This document shows positions 9,238-19,028 of a DNA stretch of 64,000 bases, one piece after another. The stretch is from Lachancea dasiensis. Taxonomy: Eukaryota > Ascomycota > Saccharomycetes > Saccharomycetales > Saccharomycetaceae. The translations under genes were made by a program, and so were the position numbers. The stretch lies in contig LT598458.1 of assembly GCA_900074725.1 (NCBI GenBank), positions 124,001 through 188,000 on the forward strand, given 5' to 3'. The notes under the pieces are model-generated. The model was not told where the DNA came from. It did not search any database and saw only the letters and a program-made list of their open reading frames with translations. Numbering within the stretch: the first letter of the stretch is position 1; every line of letters starts with the position of its first letter.

Positions 9238-9918
9238 TCAGACCACAAGCCTGCCCCTGTTTGGATCGATATCATAGCCAAACACACGCGCTAAGATATA
9301 AAAATACTCCCTTATGGAGTCTATTACAACCCGGACCAAACCAGTGGCCTTTTTTCTGAATTTAGGTGAGTCTTTGCCCAAATCTTCATTCTTCTTTGTC
9401 AAGCCTGAAGTTGTCGTTGGCAGGACGTTATCACCTGCGGATAATGAGACAAACAATGCAAATGGGACAAACCAGACGCATATGCCGAAGAAAGATGCCA
9501 CTTCTGCAAAACTAGCTCTTCTGCGGGGCAGATAGTTGGGATCGTATCGGAATTGGGGAGGAATCTCGGTGTTATTAAAGTGCTGGAACCATAGATAATG
9601 ATTAAGTCCGACCAAAATACAGCTTGCGAGGAATGTCACGCTTGTCAATGAAATGAACGGGAAATGCTTGAGGTTTTGGAAATATACTAAGTAGGACGCT
9701 ATGGAGAACACGCTTAGCTTGAAAGGAAAACCGTCCAATACTAATAGAAGCACATGCAGCGAAATTACCGCATAGATGGCTTTAGTCAGAAATCGCTTCG
9801 TCGGCTCTGAGTGTTCTTCCACCAGCTCACTAATGTAGTAGAGACCAGCAGCAATGGACAGGGTCAAAAACAAGAATCCTAATAACGTTCCTGCATATGA
9901 CAATGCCTGTAAAATCAT
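9238..9918 (-). CDS. SVP26: Svp26/TEX261 family early-Golgi membrane protein
   Basis: This is a 226-residue protein with four hydrophobic segments (about 7-28, 45-64, 66-112 as two spans, and 140-160), a short loop rich in aromatic residues (HYLWFQHFNN), and the motif PPQFRYDPNYLPRRRASFAEV, all typical of Svp26/TEX261. The family member cycles between ER and early Golgi and acts as a COPII adaptor for type II membrane proteins, including mannosyltransferases such as Kre2/Mnn2. S. cerevisiae Svp26 has 228 residues. In S. cerevisiae it is YHR181W, near STB5, CTR2 and ENO2, and the same group lies here. Confidence 0.93.
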   Translation of the reverse strand: MILQALSYAGTLLGFLFLTLSIAAGLYYISELVEEHSEPTKRFLTKAIYAVISLHVLLLVLDGFPFKLSVFSIASYLVYFQNLKHFPFISLTSVTFLASCILVGLNHYLWFQHFNNTEIPPQFRYDPNYLPRRRASFAEVASFFGICVWFVPFALFVSLSAGDNVLPTTTSGLTKKNEDLGKDSPKFRKKATGLVRVVIDSIREYFYILARVFGYDIDPNRGRLVV

Positions 9919-10181
9919 TGCAAGGCAGTAATCAGATGGTTAGTTTCAAATATGCTGTGTGTTAACAACTGTGGATCAGTACGCTGGTGTCAACCGTAAT
10001 TCTGACAGAAATGCCAAAAACAAAATGCGTATTAAATGATCTACTCGTTAAAATCAAATAATACACATGAGTGAACGAATGGTCAAGAAGAAACCCGGCA
10101 AGCTACTGTATGCTTTTCAACACTTATCTGCTTTTATTTTAACATGATATGGAAATCATCATAACATTTGTTTTGGCAAGC

Positions 10182-10188
10182 AAAAAAA
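10182..10188 (-). terminator. Pol III terminator of tRNA-Thr
   Basis: A run of seven T on the minus strand follows two bases after the tRNA 3' end. Confidence 0.75.
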
Positions 10189-10189
10189 T

Positions 10190-10261
10190 TGCCACCTGCC
10201 AGAATTGAACTAGCGACCTTTGCATTACAAGTGCAACGCTCTACCACTAAGCTAAGGAGGC
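10190..10261 (-). tRNA. tRNA-Thr (anticodon TGT)
   Basis: A 72-base cloverleaf reads on the minus strand, starting GCCTCCTTAGCTTAGTGG and with a T-arm around GTTCAATTC. The anticodon loop CTTGTAA, closed by TTGCA/TGCAA, gives TGT. The A box (TAGCTTAGTGG) and B box (AGTTCAATTCT) are intact, and there is no intron. The acceptor stem has one U-U pair at its fourth position. The discriminator base is A and no CCA is encoded, as in eukaryotes. Confidence 0.95.
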
Positions 10262-10755
10262 AAGATTTGATAGTTCATTTTCCCAACCGCACCTAATGGA
10301 TTTATCTTGGCAACTCTTACTTGTGTCTGCAATCATAATCCATGCGACCTTCACTTATGTATCATGATAGGACGTTAATATTTGCTATGGAGCTATGTTG
10401 GTATCAATGCTTACAACCGTGTGAGGATACTCGAAACTCACAAGTCTAATAATTCAAAGTGGACGTACCGAGAGTTCAATTGTCGACGCTCTTGACGTGA
10501 ACCAAATTGTTAGGTATGTTCTCCTTCTCAAATTGCACTTTTAAGGCAAGGCTGCTCGCTTGCGCTCTGTACTTTTAAAAGTGCAAGCGAGCCTGTGCCG
10601 AAAAACAAGTGTGGAGTGTTTTTATTCGAGGCGCTGAGGCGGTAATATAAATAAATTGCCTGGGCCATTAATGCTCTTGGGTGTCGCCAATGCGGATTGG
10701 CTTCAAGTGGTGGCGGACCGCTGTCCATGATTCAAAATTACACATCTATTACCGC
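10262..10755. other. Intergenic: tRNA-Thr flank and STB5 3' side
   Basis: No gene is seen. The region contains the nested inverted repeat at 10533-10592. Confidence 0.55.
10533..10592. repeat. Nested inverted repeats near the STB5 3' end
   Basis: Two overlapping inverted repeats compete. TTGCACTTTTAA (10533-10544) pairs with TTAAAAGTGCAA (10575-10586). GCTCGCTTGC (10554-10563) pairs with GCAAGCGAGC (10583-10592). The 12-base palindrome ACTTTTAAAAGT lies at 10571-10582. All are perfect. They lie about 160 bases past the STB5 stop and could shape its 3' UTR; that role is inference. Confidence 0.75.
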
Positions 10756-12687
10756 TTACACTATATCGTCCACCCACGAAATGTCAACATTATTTTCATC
10801 TAGAATATCCTGATATTCATTACTAGCACCGAAAAGCTCCCTTGTCAGGTTGTCCATGTTAGGAACTTGGCCATTGCTAAGGCTGATGTCCAAGATTGCA
10901 TTGCTGATAGTTTGAAAGACGTCAGCGCACTTGGCGGCGAACACCCATTTCTCACCGAAATGTTGTAAGATTTCAACACACTGTTGAATCTCAATTTTGC
11001 ATTCAATGAGATCAATACTCCACTGACATAGACAATAAAGCATAGTATTGCAAATTGTCAAGGTTCTCAGCAGCGTTATCCAGTTCAATGGTTGCAGCTT
11101 CTTCTTGTACAGTGAATAAGTATGTTTTAGAGCCTGAAGGCAGAAGTCGCCCAAAATCGAAAGCGATTCAATCGGAGGTTTGGGGATCAGAGCAGAGGGT
11201 CGGTATAACATGATTTGTAGCTGAGCATATCGCATCGCTAGCCAAATATCCGAGGTATGGAAAGATATGCATGAGTTTCCTTTGCTGTTTGATGGGAGTG
11301 TGTTGGCCTCCCTTATTTTCGCTCGTTCTTTTTCATATAAGGCGTCGATCTGGTTTCTCAAATCGTCAATGACCTCTTGTTTCCCACTGGCCGACAGCTT
11401 CTGTTTGCCAGCCGCGACGCTATGCACTCTTTTGTAAATGATCCCGCCAATTCTTCGGAGAGCAATCATCATCTTGGTTACTTCTATGTCCTCAGCTTCC
11501 TCCGCAAACAAAGCGTGGGGCAGCGGGACACTTATGTCATCGTCGTCGATCGCGGATATTCGCCCCAAAGATGTTGAAACTAAGCGTTCAAAACTGTAGA
11601 AGCTCCAGAAGGCTCTATATCTCATCTCCACATCGATCAATGACATATATTGAATTTTCCTAGTGGTGAGAGCACGATGCAGGCCCAGTCCGATAGTTAG
11701 TCTCATCACTATACCACTTATTGTCCAGGACGAAACGCCTTGTGGCTCAAAAAATGAATATATACCCAGCAGCAAAAGGCAAGTAATTGTTTCTACGTTT
11801 TGCAAGTGCATGACTGGACAAAACTTCTTCATCGCGAGGTAGGAGAAATGTTCACTCAGGTCCTGTTCGTCATTGTGCAAAATGCCCGCTCTTTGCAAAG
11901 TCGTGCATCCAATGGCCATGACCATGTATACCTCAAATATAAATGTGTCTTCAAAGTTCCCCTCCATTTCGTCAAAATCCCTGATTTTGGAAACCCTATT
12001 CAAAAATTCAATCTTGTTGAGAACAGGATATGATCTATGATTGTGCTTGAAATATGCTGCAATAAACCTGTCGTACAGTGGCCTCTCGAAATGTTTGGTA
12101 GTGCCATCTGATTGCACAACGCTCGAATGCCTGCCACCTTTGAAAACCGCCGCGACATTCTCTATCTGCAATGACGATGCTCTTATGGGAACGGATTCTT
12201 TTTGATGCATTTCGTGCAAAAGAAGCCCGTCCTGGTGGAATTGTTTTGGAGGCGAGTCTCCGGCAAGCGTAGCGGCAGGTTCTACAGCGCTATGCAGCAT
12301 GCTGAGAACAGAAGGGGGTCGCGAAGGCGGTCCGCTCTCCGCTGTGCTTTCTGGAAGTGCTTCTGCATAGCTGGAGCTTCGCACCAACTCGTCCTTAGGT
12401 GTAGCCAGAGACTGTTGGTCGTAACTGACTCTACTACGCTTAGTTACCAGCTCGCCGCTGGAAACCGAAGTCGCTCTGTTTCGCTCCATTTCTAGTTCCC
12501 GTTTACTTCTTCTTGGCGCTCTTCCAGGATATACACATCGCTCACCAGCCTTAAGACAATTGACACAAACTGGTGCTTCCTTTGAGCACCTTTTCTTGAG
12601 TTTCCTGCATCTAGCACACGAATATGGTTCACATGAGGCCCTTTCGGGAGCACCCTTTGCATCGGTAGCTATACTCATCAGTTCCAT
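10756..12687 (-). CDS. STB5: Zn2Cys6 transcription factor Stb5
   Basis: Stb5 is the zinc-cluster regulator of multidrug-resistance genes and of NADPH-producing genes under oxidative stress. The cluster C-x2-C-x6-C-x6-C-x2-C-x6-C starts SCARCRKLKKRC and is followed by PGRAPRRSKRELE. The middle-homology region carries RFIAAYFKHNHR, YMVMAIGCTTLQRAG, SWTISGIVMRLTIGLGL and ERLVSTSLGRIS, and the C-terminus has LTRELFGAS and ILDENNVDISWVD; I recognise all of these from S. cerevisiae Stb5 (YHR178W). The frame extends upstream to an ATG at 12849 (697 residues). I prefer the ATG at 12687 (643 residues), because it puts the cluster near the N-terminus as in S. cerevisiae and leaves room for a promoter behind CTR2. 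Confidence 0.93.
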   Translation of the reverse strand: MELMSIATDAKGAPERASCEPYSCARCRKLKKRCSKEAPVCVNCLKAGERCVYPGRAPRRSKRELEMERNRATSVSSGELVTKRSRVSYDQQSLATPKDELVRSSSYAEALPESTAESGPPSRPPSVLSMLHSAVEPAATLAGDSPPKQFHQDGLLLHEMHQKESVPIRASSLQIENVAAVFKGGRHSSVVQSDGTTKHFERPLYDRFIAAYFKHNHRSYPVLNKIEFLNRVSKIRDFDEMEGNFEDTFIFEVYMVMAIGCTTLQRAGILHNDEQDLSEHFSYLAMKKFCPVMHLQNVETITCLLLLGIYSFFEPQGVSSWTISGIVMRLTIGLGLHRALTTRKIQYMSLIDVEMRYRAFWSFYSFERLVSTSLGRISAIDDDDISVPLPHALFAEEAEDIEVTKMMIALRRIGGIIYKRVHSVAAGKQKLSASGKQEVIDDLRNQIDALYEKERAKIREANTLPSNSKGNSCISFHTSDIWLAMRYAQLQIMLYRPSALIPKPPIESLSILGDFCLQALKHTYSLYKKKLQPLNWITLLRTLTICNTMLYCLCQWSIDLIECKIEIQQCVEILQHFGEKWVFAAKCADVFQTISNAILDISLSNGQVPNMDNLTRELFGASNEYQDILDENNVDISWVDDIV

Positions 12688-12951
12688 ACTACTCCTGAAC
12701 CGCCGGAGAGTACGGTCGTCCCAACGTCCACTCTTGCCGATGCCTGTTGTTTCCTGATCAAGGCAAGATGATGATAATACGTAGTTATATTGATTAGCCA
12801 ACGTAGCATACAGACGCGTACGGAGTGATAGATTTGGCCTGGCCATCAATGACAGTTCACCGTACGATGGCGATGAGAGTTGGTTTACGAATAGCAGCAG
12901 AATGCCGGTTTGATGAGAGATATCTTGATTAAATGGCTGTGTCAGGAAAGC

Positions 12952-13407
12952 TCAATGACATGCTAACGTCCGAGCACTGCTTTCGGACAAACCGGCCCAG
13001 GCATAGTGACCCCACGCCGCTCCAAAAACGACTGCCAGCATTAACCACCCATTGTAAGTCATGAAAACCAGCATCAGCATGAATGAGAACCCGACAGAAG
13101 CACCGTACCAGACGGCCTTTTTGAGTTTCATTGTTCTTCCCGCGTTGGTGCTGTGGGGAGCGACAGACTTGGTGGAGTAGTATTTCAAATATTCATACAA
13201 ATACGCTAGTATCGCGATTGCAGCCATGCTCACCAATAAGTGCCACACGTTTCGAATGTGCCACCATTTGAATACGACGCAAGTGTTCTTGTAGTTCCAT
13301 GTGAATAGCATATTCATCGAGCACATTTCCTGCGTGCCGTGGTCGGCATGCCCGCCGTCCATTGCAGAGTGGGAGTACGAGTGAGAGACCTTAGACGCAG
13401 ATTCCAT
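12952..13407 (-). CDS. CTR2: Ctr-type copper transporter (vacuolar, Ctr2-like)
   Basis: This is a 151-residue protein with the Ctr layout: a His/Met-bearing N-terminus (HSYSHSAMDGGHADHG and MCSMNM), a first membrane span (about 56-75), a charged loop, a second span containing M-x3-M (MLVFM) and a third span containing G-x3-G (GAAWG). M-x3-M and G-x3-G are the copper-path and packing motifs of the family. Ctr2 of S. cerevisiae moves copper out of the vacuole. The position beside enolase repeats the S. cerevisiae ENO2-CTR2 order (YHR174-YHR175). Confidence 0.92.
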   Translation of the reverse strand: MESASKVSHSYSHSAMDGGHADHGTQEMCSMNMLFTWNYKNTCVVFKWWHIRNVWHLLVSMAAIAILAYLYEYLKYYSTKSVAPHSTNAGRTMKLKKAVWYGASVGFSFMLMLVFMTYNGWLMLAVVFGAAWGHYAWAGLSESSARTLACH

Positions 13408-14129
13408 AAGTCGAGAGCACAGATGGGTTACTTCTTCAGATGGTAGTATATTCCAATATGAGGTTCACGAGTATTAATTAAGTGACAGTAACATGAGAGT
13501 AGTTTTGATGAGAGTTTTGTACGAAATGGCTTGCTAGCGAGGAATAGGCCCGGGAAGGGTTTTGACTAGGATGGAAGCGTCACATAATGATATAGGAGCT
13601 TGACAAATTTGTTCTTCGGAGCTACTTCCTTTACTATCACTGTCACTCTGAACTCTTGACGGACTTGGATGATCAAAACAGGCGCAAACGGGTGTGCGCC
13701 GCACTGACTTATCGGATAAAAACGTTGCGTGCTCAGTGCTTGGAATACTTCTTGCGGTCAAATTATTTAGTATCTGGTTAGTTCGTGAACATATTGTGCC
13801 AATTACTCACAAATTTTGCCTGTCAGCAATTGATTATACTTTAGGGTTGAGAAGCTGGAAGGTAATATATAGTTGGTCCTTGAGGTAGCTTAAATAGATC
13901 GATCAATACTGTTGGCCTATTGACCATGTTATCGGATATGCTGAATTTCCTTTTAAACAATACTTATGTGCTCATTTTCTACAATTGTGTCACCACTCTA
14001 AAATGGCTCTATAACGACCGTCTTGAAAGCAGTTAGTTGGCAATGCAGCCTAAACTTTTATAAATTTGTTGTTATATTTCGTTAAAATCTTACTTCATAA
14101 TCTATATAAACTCAATCGGTGTCTTGCAC
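13408..14129. other. Intergenic: CTR2 promoter and enolase 3' side
   Basis: No gene is recognised. A 75-codon minus-strand ORF at 13534-13761 has no similarity that I know of and is probably chance. Confidence 0.5.
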
Positions 14130-15443
14130 TTACAAGTTGTGACCGGCGTGGAAGTTCTTACCAGCGTAAACAGCCTTGGAACCCAATTCTTCTTCGATTC
14201 TCAAAAGTTGGTTCAACTTGGCCAGTCTTTCGGATCTGGCTGGGGCACCAGTCTTGATTTGACCAGTTCTCAAACCAACAACCAAGTCGGCAATGAAGGT
14301 GTCTTCGGTTTCACCAGATCTGTGGGAAACCATAACACCCCAGCCGGCAGCGAAAGAGTCGTTGGCAGCCTTGATGGATTCGGTCAAAGAACCAATTTGG
14401 TTGACCTTTAGCAACAAAGCGTCGGCACACTTCTTCTCGATGGCGGTCTTGATTCTGAGAGGGTTGGTGACAGTCAAGTCGTCAGCGACAATTTGGACAC
14501 CGGCGGTCTTGTAGTAGTGAGTCCAGGCTTCCCAGTCATCTTCAGCAAATGGGTCCTCGATGGAAACAATTGGGTACTTCTTGACCAAAGAACCGTACAA
14601 GTCGGCCAATTGGACACCAGTCAACCACTTGGACTTGTCAGATTCTGGGTTCTTGAAGTCCAAGTCGTACTTACCGTCTCTGTAGAATTCGGAGGAAGCA
14701 GCGTCCAAGGCGATGCTGACCTTACCTTCGTAACCGGCGGCCTTGATGGCGTCGACAATCAAGTCCAAGGCTTCGTCGGCGGTCTGAATGTTTGGAGCAA
14801 CACCACCTTCGTCACCAACGTTACCGGCAGAAGCACCGTACTTCTTCTTGGTCAAGGACTTCAAGTTGTGGTAGACTTCGGAACCGATTCTCAAAGCCTC
14901 GGAGAAGGATTCAGCACCGGTTGGGGCAATCATGAATTCTTGCAAAGCCAAAGCACCACCAGCGTGGGAACCACCGTTCAAGACGTTCAAGAAAGGAACT
15001 GGCAAAACGAATGGCTCGGACTTGGCACCGGATAGGTCGACCAAGTGTTGGTACAAAGGCACGTTCTTTTCAGCAGCGGCGGCCTTGGCAACAGCCAAGG
15101 AGACACCCAAGATGGCGTTAGCACCAAGCTTCTTCTTGTTGGCAGTACCGTCTAGAGACAACAACAATTCGTCGACGGCACTTTGGTCCTTAACGTCGAC
15201 GTTGGCCTTGATCAAAGCTGGAGCAATGACAGTGTTGACGTTGTTGACAGCGGTCAACACACCCTTACCTAGCCACTTGGCCTTGTCACCGTCACGAAGT
15301 TCGTTGGCTTCGTGCACACCGGTGGAAGCACCAGAAGGGACGATAGATCTGAAGGTACCGTGTTGGGTGGTGACTTCGACTTCGACGGTTGGGTTACCAC
15401 GAGAGTCGTAAACGTATCTAGAGTGGATCTTGGAAATGGCCAT
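14130..15443 (-). CDS. ENO1: Enolase
   Basis: Enolase turns 2-phosphoglycerate into phosphoenolpyruvate in glycolysis and does the reverse in gluconeogenesis. The 437 residues equal the length of yeast enolases. The N-terminus ([20 protein letters not shown]), [10 protein letters not shown], the metal-binding [10 protein letters not shown] and [10 protein letters not shown], and the signature [14 protein letters not shown] are all intact. Codon choice is strongly biased to the preferred yeast set (TTG, GTC, GCT, AAG), as expected for a very highly expressed gene. It stands for the single ancestor of ENO1 and ENO2: SPC97 and CTR2 flank it as in S. cerevisiae ENO2 (YHR174W). The C-terminus GHNL differs slightly from that of S. 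cerevisiae. Confidence 0.98.
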   Translation of the reverse strand: MAISKIHSRYVYDSRGNPTVEVEVTTQHGTFRSIVPSGASTGVHEANELRDGDKAKWLGKGVLTAVNNVNTVIAPALIKANVDVKDQSAVDELLLSLDGTANKKKLGANAILGVSLAVAKAAAAEKNVPLYQHLVDLSGAKSEPFVLPVPFLNVLNGGSHAGGALALQEFMIAPTGAESFSEALRIGSEVYHNLKSLTKKKYGASAGNVGDEGGVAPNIQTADEALDLIVDAIKAAGYEGKVSIALDAASSEFYRDGKYDLDFKNPESDKSKWLTGVQLADLYGSLVKKYPIVSIEDPFAEDDWEAWTHYYKTAGVQIVADDLTVTNPLRIKTAIEKKCADALLLKVNQIGSLTESIKAANDSFAAGWGVMVSHRSGETEDTFIADLVVGLRTGQIKTGAPARSERLAKLNQLLRIEEELGSKAVYAGKNFHAGHNL

Positions 15444-15725
15444 TGCTTAATAGGACTTTGAAATTTGTTCAGGTAATTGAGATAAATCAAGTACTCTGGA
15501 GACTGAAAACAGAGGAAACAAATTCCACACCTCAATATCGAGGAACAAGTCGGTGGCGGCCTTTTTATATACCATCCACTTACGGTGACCTGGTATATTC
15601 ACACCTCGCACCTAGCAAACTCACACCACAACATTTTTTCGCCTGGTTTCCACGCGGGCTTCCAGGAAGTTGTAAGTGTGTGTGATCTTCTCTTCGGGCT
15701 CGTGCTCAGTCACTGTGTGTGGCAA

Positions 15726-15774
15726 TTGTTTAGGCCTGACCATATGCCATATGCCATATGGCATGGCCTAACAA
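15726..15774. promoter_or_regulatory. Cruciform-capable element with tandem CATATG boxes upstream of enolase
   Basis: Three tandem 7-base units (CATATGC, CATATGC, CATATGG) lie at 15741-15761. The last part forms the perfect palindrome ATGCCATATGGCAT (15751-15764). Outer arms TTGTTTAGGCC and GGCCTAACAA pair apart from one bulged T. It lies about 285-330 bases upstream of the enolase ATG. CATATG fits the E-box CANNTG read by bHLH factors such as Tye7, a glycolytic regulator; the link is inference. Confidence 0.5.
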
Positions 15775-15969
15775 CCACAGTGGTAGTAGTGGTGGTATTG
15801 ATGAGTTTTTACTCAGTCTGGTGATAGTAGAAGATAGCGTGTAGATCCTGGCCAGATACGATTAGCTCTTTTGGTCGTCTAGAGCGACGAGAAGCCAAGG
15901 AAGCTACCGGAAGCTCGAAGAAGCCCATGACGTAAGCGCGCATAAAGAGGAAGCCGGGAGCGCGTCTGG

Positions 15970-15977
15970 CACGTGAT
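15970..15977 (-). promoter_or_regulatory. E-box ATCACGTG upstream of enolase
   Basis: This CACGTG core is a site type for Cbf1, Pho4 or Tye7. It lies about 530 bases upstream of enolase, with no AT-rich centromere element beside it. Confidence 0.35.
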
Positions 15978-16145
15978 ATACAAAAGGTTTCCAAGTTGTT
16001 TCCAGACGGTTTCCAGATGTCATGTTGCTAGCACGGATGTGAACGACGATTGTGACGGGTGACTTGACTTACAGGTGAGAGTGGGTACGGGCACTACTTA
16101 CAGGGTAAGCGAATATCGAACAAGTAAGCGAGCATAGGATAGTTA

Positions 16146-16184
<39 letters not shown>
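16146..16184. repeat. (TAG)13 microsatellite
   Basis: There are thirteen perfect TAG units in the enolase/tRNA-Asp spacer. Read on the other strand they give a meaningless poly-tyrosine ORF. Confidence 0.95.
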
Positions 16185-16351
16185 AGGCTATGCTTGACGA
16201 CTTCAGCCAGTAAGTAGTGTATAGTGTCCACTCTGGCCAGAGAACTTAGCAAGTTGTCCTTGCGTGAATGACACTGTAGCGTGTTCGTGAGCACGACACG
16301 CGGGGGAAGAGCACCAACATGGTTGTAGAGACTCCTCCTTCTCTAGAAATA

Positions 16352-16423
16352 TCCGCGATAGTTTAGTGGCTAGAATTCGGGCTTGTCGCGCCCGGGACCG
16401 GGGTTCAATTCCCCGTCGCGGAG
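16352..16423 (+). tRNA. tRNA-Asp (anticodon GTC)
   Basis: A 72-base cloverleaf starts TCCGCGATAGTTTAGTGG. The anticodon loop CTTGTCG gives GTC. The T-arm GGGGTTCAATTCCCC is perfect and the acceptor TCCGCGA/TCGCGGA pairs fully. There is no intron and no encoded CCA. The sequence is nearly that of S. cerevisiae tRNA-Asp. Confidence 0.97.
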
Positions 16424-16425
16424 TC

Positions 16426-16432
16426 TTTTTTT
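16426..16432 (+). terminator. Pol III terminator of tRNA-Asp
   Basis: A run of seven T begins three bases after the tRNA. Confidence 0.8.
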
Positions 16433-16565
16433 ATTACAGCATACGCTTCAAAAGTTACTTCTAAGGTTCCACGTCTACACTTAAGTGTGCCTTTATCTTC
16501 CAAAACTTCCAAGGTTATTTATACAATATGTCCCAAATTACAAAGCCGTATTCATTTGATATCTC

Positions 16566-18977
16566 TTACTTTTCCAAAAATTTCAACTTCTCCGCCATGA
16601 ATATCACCGGGCTGGCGCCACTGCGAACCGAGCCATTATTACAGTAATAGGATACGCCCTCAGCAAAAGCACTTCTGTGTTGTGAGAAACTATCCCAAAT
16701 TAAGCCCAAGTATTTTTGCAGCTCGTGCAGCTTTCGCAGCGCTGCTGCCTCATCGTACTGATGATCGTCGGAAAATTGACCCTGATAGTAAGAAAATAAT
16801 CGGACATCCATCATGCAAAGGGTCTTCCTCAGTGACGTGACAAATTTACAAAATCTGTGGACGATGTCGGTAATTTGAATCAGAAGTCTTACCAGAGAAG
16901 CATTGGTCAGCAAAGAGTGAGCCATAATTTGTGTCAGGAAATCTTGTAGGGCTAATTGACACGCATTCAAGTCAAAATTCGAAGCCGCATTTTTGTCCAT
17001 GCGAGATTTCAGAGGTGCCCAGCTGCTGTGTATCACGTCCTGGCATGTGTACTCCAGCACAAACTTCATGAACTGTGTCATGCGGAAATGAACTGTTCTG
17101 CAACGTCGAATCCAATGTTTGACGTCTTTACTGAAGCCAGCATGCCTCCATATCCGATTCTTATTCAGCTCAAACCAGGTATCCTGCAGAATTTTGTTAT
17201 AGTAATGAAGGATTCCTAAGTACCTCTGAACCATTTGGTATTGGACCATGCATGTTTTCGTGATTATGGTGTTCAATGGGAAGGGGACAATTATTTCAAA
17301 TTGTAGATGATGAATTGTATGCCCAAATTTTTTGTCGTGCGCTGAGGTGCCTGAATCGAGATCCTGCAACTCTAAATCTCGTAAGAGCATGTCACGTAAA
17401 TTACCAAAATTTTGAGCCTGCAACAGATCCGGTTCATTTCCCCCGTTTGCGGTCTCAGAGGAGAACTGCTCAACGATACGGTAAAAGCTGCGATGATCGA
17501 GTTTCAAGTTCAGTAGAGGAAGAACGATATTTGAGGTTCTATGTTCCTGCGATAGTTGGTAGTCCAGAAAGGATCTTTGTAATTTTTCTTGCACCACGTC
17601 ACTTCGTAATTTGGTGAGCTCAATCAAAGATCGATTGAAAAAGCTCCGGAAAAAACTAGGATTGTTGTAGAAAAAGAAGTTCTGGTGAAATTCCCCGAGT
17701 CGGTTTGCTAAATTATAACCGTCACAGAATAGGCCTCCTACAAGTTCGTTCGCACGTTTGTAGTGAGCATCAACGTAGAGTGTAAGCTGTGTTCCCTGCG
17801 GCAGATCGCGAAGTGGCCCGTAGCTGTTTGCTGGTGTCACACCTGTCAAATCGCGAAAGTCGCAACATTGGCGGAAAAGATTAAGCAATTTACCTGTCAT
17901 GAGTACTTTAAACGCAATATCCTTCTCCTTGAACTGTTCCATAATTCCATCTCTGCGTATCACATGTTGGGTGTCCCACAGCCTCTCGCTGTTCAAGGAA
18001 TTCAAGGTAGTGATTTCTTGATGTGATGTGGACCTCATGGAATCCGCCACCATAAACTCATCGTGGGGATCGGATAGGCTTCCGTTTGTAAGCCACGTTT
18101 CTAACATGACACAGTACTGACTTGAGATACTCGAAAGCAACTTCTGAAGAAAATCAACATTTCGCTGATTCCCCCAATTGCCTTTCAGTCTGTCTTGAAC
18201 CATTTGTAAAATGACCCCTCCCCGCGCGTGTATATTGATCCTGGAGTCGGTCAAGAACGGTGCAATACCGGAGGAGTCAATACCATACGCTGATGGCGCA
18301 TAGTGTTTTTCCTTCTTCAGATCTTGTATGAAATTGTGAAAATCCGCCTCCTCTCGATTCATAAGGGCACGTCGGCTCATCTCGCGTATGACGTCCTGTA
18401 CTATATCATAAAGCAGCTGCGCTTTATAACCACATGATTTCGTTAGCATTTGTCCCAGTTCCCTGATACTGAAAGAGGGATTTGACCTAAATTCTCCCTC
18501 CGCGACGTCCACAATGAACCGCATGTAATCATGCGCCAAAAACTGACGGATCTCGTAGCACAAACGATGCAAGATAGAGCCGTAGACCGGTTCATTATAG
18601 CGTTCGCTGAAACACGACAGTACAACGTAAATTTTTCCAAATTTGACCATCCACTTGGCAAAGCTTTTTAGAGACGGATCCATGTTTTTGGCAATTTTAA
18701 AGTCCGGTCCCCGTATCTCATCACCTGGGCCTAAACGGGGCTCGTAGCTGTTGTTGTACCTGATGTATACGCCTTCCATACCCACAAGTACGTTTAAAAG
18801 ATCCCTTACCACCAGTGCTTCTTGAACTCTTGCGTTTTTTATCTGTTCTAATGGATACGATTTGACCTTGATTTGAGTGCTGGTTAATGGTTGAAAATTG
18901 ACCAATCGAGACAAAAACTCATTTTCTGAAGTGAGCTCGAGAAAGCAAACATCTTCAACATTGTTTCTAACTTCCAT
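16566..18977 (-). CDS. SPC97: Gamma-tubulin complex component Spc97 (GCP2)
   Basis: Spc97 is a subunit of the gamma-tubulin small complex (Tub4, Spc97, Spc98) that nucleates microtubules at the spindle pole body. Near the N-terminus VQEALVVRDLLNVLVGMEGVYIRY and FKIAKNMDPSLKSF carry the conserved GCP grip1 region. The C-terminal half has the grip2 features (IPFPLNTIITKTCM-like stretch, YLGILHYYNKIL, MTQFMKFVLEYTCQDVI). The frame extends to an ATG at 19028 (820 residues). I prefer the ATG at 18977 (803 residues), because it aligns with the S. cerevisiae start, with equal distance to the LVNxQPL motif. It neighbours enolase as in S. cerevisiae (YHR172-YHR174). Confidence 0.93.
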   Translation of the reverse strand: MEVRNNVEDVCFLELTSENEFLSRLVNFQPLTSTQIKVKSYPLEQIKNARVQEALVVRDLLNVLVGMEGVYIRYNNSYEPRLGPGDEIRGPDFKIAKNMDPSLKSFAKWMVKFGKIYVVLSCFSERYNEPVYGSILHRLCYEIRQFLAHDYMRFIVDVAEGEFRSNPSFSIRELGQMLTKSCGYKAQLLYDIVQDVIREMSRRALMNREEADFHNFIQDLKKEKHYAPSAYGIDSSGIAPFLTDSRINIHARGGVILQMVQDRLKGNWGNQRNVDFLQKLLSSISSQYCVMLETWLTNGSLSDPHDEFMVADSMRSTSHQEITTLNSLNSERLWDTQHVIRRDGIMEQFKEKDIAFKVLMTGKLLNLFRQCCDFRDLTGVTPANSYGPLRDLPQGTQLTLYVDAHYKRANELVGGLFCDGYNLANRLGEFHQNFFFYNNPSFFRSFFNRSLIELTKLRSDVVQEKLQRSFLDYQLSQEHRTSNIVLPLLNLKLDHRSFYRIVEQFSSETANGGNEPDLLQAQNFGNLRDMLLRDLELQDLDSGTSAHDKKFGHTIHHLQFEIIVPFPLNTIITKTCMVQYQMVQRYLGILHYYNKILQDTWFELNKNRIWRHAGFSKDVKHWIRRCRTVHFRMTQFMKFVLEYTCQDVIHSSWAPLKSRMDKNAASNFDLNACQLALQDFLTQIMAHSLLTNASLVRLLIQITDIVHRFCKFVTSLRKTLCMMDVRLFSYYQGQFSDDHQYDEAAALRKLHELQKYLGLIWDSFSQHRSAFAEGVSYYCNNGSVRSGASPVIFMAEKLKFLEK

Positions 18978-19028
18978 GACCTGAGTGCGAACCTGGCAGC
19001 GGGATTGTACCCGATGATGGCTGTTCAA

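Noticed and set aside
13534-13761. 75-codon Ser-rich ORF between CTR2 and enolase
   Set aside because: No recognised similarity, and it overlaps the CTR2 promoter; not better than chance.
16094-16294. Minus-strand ORF with a run of tyrosines
   Set aside because: The run is the (TAG)n microsatellite read on the other strand.
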